Part shown: positions 57,801 to 64,000 of the stretch, piece after piece
Position numbering within the stretch: position 1 is the first letter of the stretch
Layout of the letters: the number at the start of each line of letters is the position of its first letter
NCBI GenBank assembly: GCA_910584585.1
Contig: CAJUBP010000016.1
Location: 8,141-72,140, forward strand
Length of the DNA: 64,000 nt
Direction: 5' to 3'
Source of the DNA: an uncultured Lachnospiraceae bacterium
Lineage (GTDB): Bacteria; Bacillota; Clostridia; Lachnospirales; Lachnospiraceae
The notes under the pieces: model-generated
The model's database searches: none
What the model saw: only the letters and a program-made list of their open reading frames with translations
Told to the model about the DNA's origin: nothing
Program-made: the position numbers and the translations under genes

Positions 57801-58314
57801 ATTTACAACGAAAAAAACCTTTACCGTAAAACAGAAAAAGAACCCCAAAATCTTGATCGCCTACTTTTCAGATTCCGGCAATACCAGGCAGGCGGCAGAA
57901 CTTCTGCAGAAGAAAACCGGGGCGGATCTGGCGGAAATTGAGATGCGAAAGCCTTATACCGATGATCTGTACCATGAGTCGCAGGTAGATCTTTATGCCA
58001 ACAAAAGGCCAAAGCTGAAGACGAAGGTTTCCAACATGGCGGAATATGACGTAATCCTGCTGGGATTTCCCAATTGGTGGGCCACTGCGCCAATGCCGGT
58101 GTTCTCCTTTGCAGAGAGTTATAATTTGGATAAAAAAATAATTTATCCCTTTGTAAGCCATGGCAGCGGGATATTTGGGGAGAGTATTTCAGACCTTTCC
58201 AAAACACTTCCGAAATCGTATATCGGGGAAGGGTTTGAATTTGAGTATGACGGGGGAGGGAAGCTTTCTTCCAATCTGAGCAGATGGCTGAAAAAGAACA
58301 AATTAATAAAATAG
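57781..58314 (+). CDS. Flavodoxin-domain protein, no start of its own (likely frameshift)
   Basis: A flavodoxin-like FMN domain: ILIAYFSDSGNTRQAAELLQ (phosphate loop), VSNMAEYDVILLGFPNWW, PFVSHGSGIFGES. It is similar to the flavodoxins in MerR-led redox clusters. In this frame there is no ATG or GTG with a ribosome site before the domain; the only ATG is 57688, deep in the SUMF1 gene, and without a ribosome site. SUMF1 stops at 57800 after AAAAAAGGGG, and its frame differs by +1. One base of length change would fuse them, giving a SUMF1-flavodoxin protein. Sequencing error, mutation or phase variation are all possible. Confidence 0.72.
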   Translation, partial: KKGLGGKFTTKKTFTVKQKKNPKILIAYFSDSGNTRQAAELLQKKTGADLAEIEMRKPYTDDLYHESQVDLYANKRPKLKTKVSNMAEYDVILLGFPNWWATAPMPVFSFAESYNLDKKIIYPFVSHGSGIFGESISDLSKTLPKSYIGEGFEFEYDGGGKLSSNLSRWLKKNKLIK

Positions 58315-58339
58315 GAAAAAGGGAAAGGATGAAACCAAA

Positions 58340-59029
58340 ATGATGAACTATCATGAAACAGATCCGGAATTTATGAAAATTATTGAGCATTTTACAATGG
58401 AGGAAGCAGTGAAGGAGCCTGGCCAGGAGCTGCCGGAGGATACGCGCTGTCTGGCAATTCTCGCTGCGTTATTAGGCTGCCAGGGGCTTGAGGTTTATAA
58501 GGATATTCTGCCCAAAGCACTGGATGAGGGGCTTTCCCCTGTTATGGTAAAAGAGATGGTTTATCAGGCGGTGGATTACCTTGGGCTTGGCAGGGTGATG
58601 CCGTTTTTATCTGTTACCAACGATATTTTAACTGCCCGGGGCGTAAAATTGCCGCTGCCTGCACAGGCGACGACAACCCAGGAAGACAGGCTGGAAAAAG
58701 GAGCAAACGCCCAGGCGGAGATTTTCGGGGAGCATATGAAGGAAGCGTGGAAAGCAGGGCATATCAACCGGTGGCTGGCGGCCAACTGTTTTGGCGACTA
58801 TTACACAAGGAATGGCCTGGACTTGAAACAGCGCGAGATGATTACATTCTGCTTTCTGGCGGCACAGGGCGGCTGTGAACCGCAGCTTACCGCCCATGCA
58901 AAGGGAAACATGAATCTTGGAAATGACAAAGATTTCCTAATCCGGGTGGTGTCACAGTGCCTGCCTTATATCGGTTATCCCCGCAGCCTGAATGCGGTAA
59001 ACTGCGTCAATAAAGCTGCGGAACCGTAA
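58340..59029 (+). CDS. Carboxymuconolactone decarboxylase family protein
   Basis: A 229-aa protein with two CMD/AhpD-like repeats: TRCLAILAALLGCQGLEVYKDILPKAL (about 35-62) and LKQREMITFCFLAAQGGCEPQLTAHAKGNM (about 158-188). The conserved C-x6-H-type residues are partly present in the second. AhpD members are thiol oxidoreductases. It follows the flavodoxin by 25 nt, fitting a redox or quinone detoxification cluster with the cupin. Start: ATG 58340 with AAAGG 11 nt upstream. Confidence 0.88.
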   Translation: MMNYHETDPEFMKIIEHFTMEEAVKEPGQELPEDTRCLAILAALLGCQGLEVYKDILPKALDEGLSPVMVKEMVYQAVDYLGLGRVMPFLSVTNDILTARGVKLPLPAQATTTQEDRLEKGANAQAEIFGEHMKEAWKAGHINRWLAANCFGDYYTRNGLDLKQREMITFCFLAAQGGCEPQLTAHAKGNMNLGNDKDFLIRVVSQCLPYIGYPRSLNAVNCVNKAAEP

Positions 59030-59146
59030 AGGGCGCTGTTTTTCGTTTTGGGGAAACAGGGCGGAATATGGAGATTCGGATGAAAACGGCAAGGCAGCAG
59101 AGTTTCCGTGATGGAATATATCTATAAAAGGAAGGAGACACCCGGT

Positions 59147-60010
59147 ATGAATATGATTACTGGCAAAACATTTGATGAGGAGAGAGCGCTGTACGGCGTA
59201 CAGGATGTGGTGGTAAAGGACTGCATTTTTGACGGCCCGGCAGACGGGGAAAGCGCGTTAAAGGAAAGCAGGGAGGTAACGGCGGAAGGGTGCTTTTTTA
59301 ACCTGCGTTACCCGTTCTGGCATGACAAGGGGCTTACCATCCAAGACTGCGAGATGACAGAAGCCTGCCGGGCATCATTGTGGTATTCAGAAAGGCTGGA
59401 CATTCGTGACAGCAAGCTCCACGGGATTAAGGCGCTGCGGGAATGCAAAAATGTAAAAATGAGAGGGTGCGACATTATCTCCCCGGAATTTGGCTGGTCT
59501 GTGCGGGGAATGGACATGGAGAATTGCGGGGTTGAAAGTGAATACTTTATGATGCGTTCGGATCATTTACATTTCCGTGATGTGCATATGAAAGGGAAAT
59601 ATTCGTTCCAGTATATTGAGGATTCCGTTTTTGAAAACTGTACCTTTGACACAAAAGACGCTTTTTGGCATGCAAAGAACATAACCGTGAGAAACAGCGT
59701 GGTTAAGGGAGAATATCTGGCATGGTACAGTGAAAATGTCACTTTTGAGAACTGTAAAATCATCGGGACACAGCCTCTTTGCTATTGTAAAAATCTCAGG
59801 CTTGTGGACTGTGAGATGGTGGATACGGACTTAAGCTTTGAGCGCTCCGAAGTAGAGGCAACGCTGACGGCGCCTGTTGCCAGCATCAAAAATCCATTGT
59901 CCGGACATATATATGTCCCGGCAGTTTGCGAGATTATCAGGGATATTGAGGAGGCAAAGGGTGAAATTGTGATACAGAAGGAAAGAGTCCAGAAGAAGGC
60001 CTGCGCTTAG
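59147..60010 (+). CDS. DUF3737 protein, right-handed beta-helix
   Basis: About 287 aa, made of repeating short units with regular Cys/Asp (VVVKDCIFDGPADGE, VKMRGCDIISPEF, SVFENCTFDTKDAFWHAKNITVRNSVVKGE, VTFENCKIIGT), the pattern of a pectate-lyase-like beta-helix. It matches the DUF3737 family, of unknown function and without a signal peptide. It is the last gene of the MerR cluster. Start: ATG 59147 with AAGGAG upstream; the earlier ATG at 59108 has no ribosome site. Confidence 0.82.
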   Translation: MNMITGKTFDEERALYGVQDVVVKDCIFDGPADGESALKESREVTAEGCFFNLRYPFWHDKGLTIQDCEMTEACRASLWYSERLDIRDSKLHGIKALRECKNVKMRGCDIISPEFGWSVRGMDMENCGVESEYFMMRSDHLHFRDVHMKGKYSFQYIEDSVFENCTFDTKDAFWHAKNITVRNSVVKGEYLAWYSENVTFENCKIIGTQPLCYCKNLRLVDCEMVDTDLSFERSEVEATLTAPVASIKNPLSGHIYVPAVCEIIRDIEEAKGEIVIQKERVQKKACA

Positions 60011-60137
60011 GGGAACGCCAGTGAAAGCGTTCTCCTGCTTGCGCTGATGGGCCTGGCCCGCTGATTTCCATGCCAATATCATTTTTCAACTCATGAAACG
60101 TACTGGGTTACATTGACTAAATTCAGCATAAAATCTG

Positions 60138-60186
60138 GTGTGAAGTGGGGCGGCAGCTTGCGGGAATGAATTTTAAGACACGCTCT
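60138..60186 (-). repeat. Dispersed element, minus orientation
   Basis: Read on the minus strand, 60186-60138 starts AGAGCGTGTCTTAAAATT and then CATTCCCGCAAGCTGCCGCC, aligning with 23698-23745. It lies in the 198-bp gap between the DUF3737 and DUF5688 genes, which otherwise holds nothing recognisable. Confidence 0.6.
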
Positions 60187-60208
60187 AAGTTGGGACTCTT
60201 TTAAAGGC

Positions 60209-61213
60209 TCAAAGCTCCAGCTGCCTCAGTTTTTGATTCGCTGTCTCGTACAGATAAACTTTGTTGGACAGGGTTTCAGAAGGGTCAAAGGTTTTGTTCA
60301 TATGCTTGAGCCGCATAAGTATGCTTCGTGGCTGTATCGTGCCTTTTTTATGAAGCCTGGCCTCGCTGACGCCCGTGAAAGCGATATAATAATCATCTCC
60401 GAAAAGCTCTGCGATACGTTTCATTACGCCGGGATAAAACATGGCGATTGCCCCGTTTATCTGCGTTGTCGTGGTCACAGTCGGCACTGCAAGGGGCGGA
60501 AGTGAAGTTATATCACTGTTCAACGCCATAAACGCGCCTTTGTGATAAGGCGGATTTACTAATTCCATCGGATTTAAGTATAAACGCGGCGGCGCCATGA
60601 TATATGTATTGCTCATCGCGTTCTCCCACACTTCTTCTTCCTCTATCCCCCATGTCTGCACTGAGGATTTGGGCACCTTGACAGACAATATGTCATGTCT
60701 TTCGCCGTCATTTTCATCACTTGCAAGAATATAGAGCACCAGCGCCATATCGCCGACGCGCCTGTAGATATGGTTTTTCAGTTCATATCGGTGGTTGTTG
60801 AAATTCAGCGGGCGGATAAAAAGCTTGTCTTTTAACGGGGCATACTCATCTTTTTCCAGCAAATCCATAATTTCCAGTTCCATGAATTTTCTGCTGGCTT
60901 CGATGGAAGAAAAAATCTGTTCCCATACAGCCGTCCAGCTGCCGCTTTCATACTCACGGTACAACTGCCCGCAGTGAAATCTGCACATCTGTTCTCTCTT
61001 GCCCTCATATTGGTACAGGATGACATAATCGCCAATCAGCACATCCGATTCTGTTTTGTGATACTTGATGTTTGTCTCCCGTATAATAGAAAGATCCTTC
61101 TCATCAGACGATGTGGTTCCATCCTCTAAGAAGACGATTTTGTCATAGCCCAGCTCCTCCTTCTTTTCCTCAAGCTTTTTTTGCAGCTGGCTGATAAATT
61201 CTTTATATGCCAT
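60209..61213 (-). CDS. DUF5688-like protein
   Basis: A 334-aa cytoplasmic protein of unknown function, matching the DUF5688 pattern of clostridia (MAYKEFISQLQKKLEEKK at the start; RPLNFNNHRYELKNHIYRRVGDMALVLYILA; YMAPPRLYLNPMEL-type segment; SETLSNKVYLYE near the end). Some DUF5688 proteins occur with DNA-processing or toxin-linked genes; nothing around this one supports that. Start: ATG 61213, 7 nt after GGAGG; the ATG at 61219 is too close to it. It is monocistronic. Confidence 0.78.
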   Translation of the reverse strand: MAYKEFISQLQKKLEEKKEELGYDKIVFLEDGTTSSDEKDLSIIRETNIKYHKTESDVLIGDYVILYQYEGKREQMCRFHCGQLYREYESGSWTAVWEQIFSSIEASRKFMELEIMDLLEKDEYAPLKDKLFIRPLNFNNHRYELKNHIYRRVGDMALVLYILASDENDGERHDILSVKVPKSSVQTWGIEEEEVWENAMSNTYIMAPPRLYLNPMELVNPPYHKGAFMALNSDITSLPPLAVPTVTTTTQINGAIAMFYPGVMKRIAELFGDDYYIAFTGVSEARLHKKGTIQPRSILMRLKHMNKTFDPSETLSNKVYLYETANQKLRQLEL

Positions 61214-61449
61214 TTTCATACCTCCGTTTATTTTTGAAATTGTGGAATTGTCTGTTGATTCGAGAAAAATTGTTGGTTCATAAAATGATTTGCGTACCTT
61301 TGAAATCCGATAGTTCTGTCAATGCTTTTCTCGCTTGAAATGTATTCTCTACTTAGTATACCCTAAGAAACGATTTCTCTCAATATCTTTTCGAAACTCT
61401 TTTTCGTTTCTGAAATTTTATTTTAGGCTCTTACAAACAATTTCTTGCA

Positions 61450-62096
61450 ATGACAAAAACTGAAAATATTGATGTTATGAGTATCTATCAAAAATCAGAA
61501 AATATATTATTGGATATACAAAATATCATAGAGACTTCCCAGCGGCAAGCCTATCATGCAGTAGACACAATATTGTCACAAAGAAACTGCCTGATTGGAC
61601 ATCGGATAGCCGAGGAAGAAATTGATGGCTCAAACCGGGCTGAATATGGCGCCAAAATCATTAAGAAATTATCCCAAGAGTTGACGGCACAGTATGGAAA
61701 AGGTTATGACCGCAGTAATCTTTATCATTGTTTGCGTTTTTATAAAGAGTTTCCCCAGATTGTCGACACAGCGTGTCGACAATCTCATATACGGCTGTCC
61801 TGGTCTCATTACCGTGCTTTATTACAGGTGTCAGATTCTGCTGCACGCAGATGGATATGTATATCCGCATGTACGATGAGTTAAAGAAGGGTGTAGATGA
61901 TAATCCAACATTGGGTATCGTACTCTGTACAGAAACAGATGAAGATATCGCACGGTATTCTGTCCTTCATGGCAATGAGCAGTTGTTTGCATCAAAATAT
62001 AAGTTGTATTTGCCGACAGAAGAAGAATTGCGAAAAGAAATCGAAATACAAAAAGCCATGTTTTATTTACAGAAAAAGGAAAAACAGATCGAGTAA
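61450..62096 (+). pseudogene. Decayed DUF1016 (YhcG) gene
   Basis: The N-terminal part (61450-61884, 144 aa: YHAVDTILSQRNCLIGHRIAEEE, GYDRSNLYHCLRFYKEFPQIV) and the C-terminal part (RMYDELKKGVDDNPTLGIVLCTETDEDIARYSVLHG, in another frame up to 62096) belong to the same DUF1016/YhcG family, PD-(D/E)XK nuclease-like. The middle region (about half of a normal length gene) is missing and the frame changes, so this is a deletion plus frameshift remnant. It has a 13-bp perfect hairpin inside (61757-61785, around GTCGAC). Confidence 0.85.
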
Positions 62097-62274
62097 ATGC
62101 GCATGCGCTTGATTTTCGAGCGGCACTCTCAAAGAAAAATCCTACGCACTATTTAAAAGTTATTTCTTGACAGTTCCTAAAATTAACAATTCTGAAACAA
62201 AATCCTAACAAAACACAAATAGAAACATGATATATGTTAAAATAATAAAATACGAAAGTGTGGAGGTGAAGCGT

Positions 62275-62946
62275 ATGATTAATATTCTTATCGTGGAAGA
62301 TGATCCCAAATTGAACCAGGCTGTATGCACTTACTTAAATGACAGCGGGTTCCGGGCAAAGGGCTGCCTGGGCGCGAAGGAAGCTTATGATGAACTTTAT
62401 AACAATATGTATGAACTGATTATCTCTGACATTATGATGCCGGAGATTGACGGGTTTGAATTTGCCCAGACAATAAAAAAAGTGAACCGGACAATCCCCA
62501 TCCTGTTCATGTCGGCAAAGGATGATCTGCCCTCCAAACAGAAAGGATTCCAGCTTGGGATTGATGATTACATGGTAAAGCCCATTGAGCTGGATGAGCT
62601 TATCCTGCGCGTGAGGGCGCTGCTGCGCAGAGCGAATATTGAACTGGAACGGAAGATTGCCGTGGGCAACCTGACGCTGGACGCAGACGGCATGAGCGCG
62701 GAAATTGATGGAGAAGAAGTCAGCCTGACCACCAGGGAGTTTAACATCATCTATAAGCTTTTGTCCTACCCGAAAAAGACGTTTTCCAGGGCGCAGCTTA
62801 TGGATGAGTTCTGGGGCGTGGAAAGCGATACGGGCCTGCGGGCGGTGGATGTGTATGTGACAAAGCTCAGGGATAAGCTCTCGGCCTGCGACGGATTCCA
62901 GATCGTGACGGTAAGAGGGCTGGGATATAAGGCGGTGCTGCGATGA
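62275..62946 (+). CDS. OmpR-family response regulator (second system)
   Basis: A 223-aa regulator: receiver (VEDDPKLNQ, phospho-Asp in ISDIMMPEIDG, Lys in MVKPIELDELI) and OmpR winged helix (LTTREFNIIYKLLSYPKKTFSRAQLMDEFWG, DVYVTKLRDKL, IVTVRGLGYKAV). Start: ATG 62275 after GGAGGTG; the longer frame to 62227 is not used. It overlaps the kinase gene by 4 nt (ATGA). TTGACA at 62167-62172 lies upstream but no good -10 was found. It is not close to its expected target; an ABC system may follow beyond the window. Confidence 0.94.
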   Translation: MINILIVEDDPKLNQAVCTYLNDSGFRAKGCLGAKEAYDELYNNMYELIISDIMMPEIDGFEFAQTIKKVNRTIPILFMSAKDDLPSKQKGFQLGIDDYMVKPIELDELILRVRALLRRANIELERKIAVGNLTLDADGMSAEIDGEEVSLTTREFNIIYKLLSYPKKTFSRAQLMDEFWGVESDTGLRAVDVYVTKLRDKLSACDGFQIVTVRGLGYKAVLR

Positions 62947-63989
62947 AAATAAAAGAATCCCTTTTCCCGCCGTCTTTGTTCGCAATTTATTTTGGGGTGC
63001 TGCTCTTAATGGCCGGCATCCATACCGGGCTGCTTGTCTTTATGAACGCGGTCGGCTGGGGGAAGCTGGTCCAGACAGTTGTCCCCATGGTTTACTGGGG
63101 TATGGTGGCGGTAGGGCTCACTTTGTTCACAAGGAAGAAAATAAAGGATACCTATGAAGACCCCCTGCACAGAATGGCGGAAGCCACCAAAAAGGTTTCG
63201 GAAGGGGATTTTTCCGTATATGTCCCCACCGTCCACGCGGCGGATAAGCTGGATTATCTGGACGTTATGATCATGGACTTTAACAAGATGGTGGAAGAAC
63301 TGGGGAGCATTGAGACGCTGAAGACGGATTTTGTCTCCAATGTGTCCCACGAGATGAAAACGCCCATTGCCATTATGAAAAACTATGCGGAGCTGCTTGG
63401 GGCAGAGCGGATTGAAGAGGGGCAGAGGAAAGAGTACGCGAAAGCCGTGGGAAATGCAGCCGCAAGGCTTTCCGATCTGGTCAGCAATATCCTGAAGCTG
63501 AACAAACTGGAAAGCCAGAAGATCATGCCGGAAATGGAAAGCTATGACATATGCCGGCAGCTCTGTGAATGCGTCCTGCAGTTTGAGGACATATGGGAAG
63601 AAAAAAGGATTGAGCTGGAAACGGAAATCGAGGATCGGGCAATGGTAAAGGCGGACGCGAGCCTGATGGAACTGGTGTGGAACAACCTGCTTGGCAATGC
63701 GTTCAAATTTACAGAGCCAGGGGGAACCGTTACAGTCAGCCAGACTTCGGATGCAGGCTGCATCCGGATCACCGTGTCGGATACGGGCTGCGGCATGAGC
63801 CAGGAAAGCATGGACCATATTTTTGATAAATTTTATCAGGGGGACACTTCCCATTCAAAAGAAGGAAACGGGCTTGGCCTTGCGCTGGTTAAGCGGGTGC
63901 TGGAACTGATGGACGGCGATATCCAGGTCGTCAGCCAGGAAGGAAACGGGAGCGCCTTTACGGTTACGCTGCCGGCGGCAGGGATTTGA
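62943..63989 (+). CDS. Sensor histidine kinase (second system)
   Basis: A 348-aa kinase with two transmembrane helices (about 12-33 and 43-62) and a very short outer loop, then HAMP-like linker (about 65-120), HisKA (VSNVSHEMKTPIAIMKNYAE), and HATPase with N-box (NNLLGNAFKFTE), G1 (DTGCGMSQ), F (FDKFYQGD) and G2 (GNGLGLALV). The intramembrane-sensing layout resembles BceS-like kinases that work with ABC exporters, though the loop is not diagnostic. It ends at 63989, 11 bases before the window end. Confidence 0.92.
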   Translation: MKIKESLFPPSLFAIYFGVLLLMAGIHTGLLVFMNAVGWGKLVQTVVPMVYWGMVAVGLTLFTRKKIKDTYEDPLHRMAEATKKVSEGDFSVYVPTVHAADKLDYLDVMIMDFNKMVEELGSIETLKTDFVSNVSHEMKTPIAIMKNYAELLGAERIEEGQRKEYAKAVGNAAARLSDLVSNILKLNKLESQKIMPEMESYDICRQLCECVLQFEDIWEEKRIELETEIEDRAMVKADASLMELVWNNLLGNAFKFTEPGGTVTVSQTSDAGCIRITVSDTGCGMSQESMDHIFDKFYQGDTSHSKEGNGLGLALVKRVLELMDGDIQVVSQEGNGSAFTVTLPAAGI

Positions 63990-64000
63990 TGGATAAAAGG

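Overview
The window looks like chromosome from a spore-forming, flagellated, anaerobic Firmicute of the Lachnospiraceae type (gut Clostridium cluster XIVa); this is inferred from gene content, not from a database match. The grounds are spoIID and spoIIQ side by side, a csrA-flagellin locus, Gram-positive Shine-Dalgarno sequences (AAGGAGG), an AgrA/AgrC-like two-component pair, MetG with a C-terminal tRNA-binding domain, an anaerobic cobaltochelatase (CbiK), and plant-glycan enzymes. I saw no rRNA, tRNA, CRISPR array, prophage or insertion sequence.

Layout. 0-2 kb: end of an ABC-2 permease, cbiK, and a hairpin repeat element. 2-11 kb: a LytTR response regulator and GHKL kinase, followed by a glycan locus (GH2, a permuted membrane GH3, a GPH symporter). 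11-20 kb: a patatin lipase, a proline-rich protein, an AT-rich two-gene island (DGQxR-motif protein plus a HEPN-like protein), a methyltransferase, and a large membrane-anchored protein. 20-31 kb: a MATE pump, metG, a TPR-GGDEF protein, tatD, a GntR-controlled operon with two ABC ATPase/membrane-protein pairs, and rsmA. 31-36 kb: a DNA-repair pair (TIGR03916-like radical SAM and TIGR03915-like) behind LexA-like boxes, then csrA and flagellin. 36-43 kb: a DUF4143 ATPase, spoIID, spoIIQ, GIY-YIG, a hemolysin III homologue and a DEAD-box helicase. 43-53 kb: an OmpR-type two-component system divergent from an operon encoding a beta-propeller/solute-binding lipoprotein, two sugar permeases, an HlyD-like protein and a MacB-like membrane protein. 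53-60 kb: small enzymes (ArsC/Spx-like, acylphosphatase, PPK2-type phosphotransferase) and a MerR-led redox cluster (cupin, SUMF1, flavodoxin, carboxymuconolactone decarboxylase, DUF3737). 60-64 kb: a DUF5688 protein, a decayed DUF1016 gene and another two-component system.

Regulation is unusually readable. A perfect 54-bp palindrome overlaps the promoter of the GntR/ABC operon. Two GGA sites, one in a hairpin tetraloop and one in the Shine-Dalgarno, suggest CsrA control of flagellin. SigE- and SigF-like promoters precede spoIID and spoIIQ. Phased direct repeats suggest LytTR and OmpR sites.

Two observations stand out. First, an AT-rich, translationally coupled gene pair (13683-15910) joins a DndB/DUF262-like DGQxR motif to a HEPN-like R-x4-H motif and may be an undescribed defence module. 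Second, at four gene junctions a short tandem duplication (periods 38, 63, 70 and 73 bp) has copied the ribosome-binding site and start codon, leaving chains of 6-18-codon mini-ORFs directly in front of the next gene.
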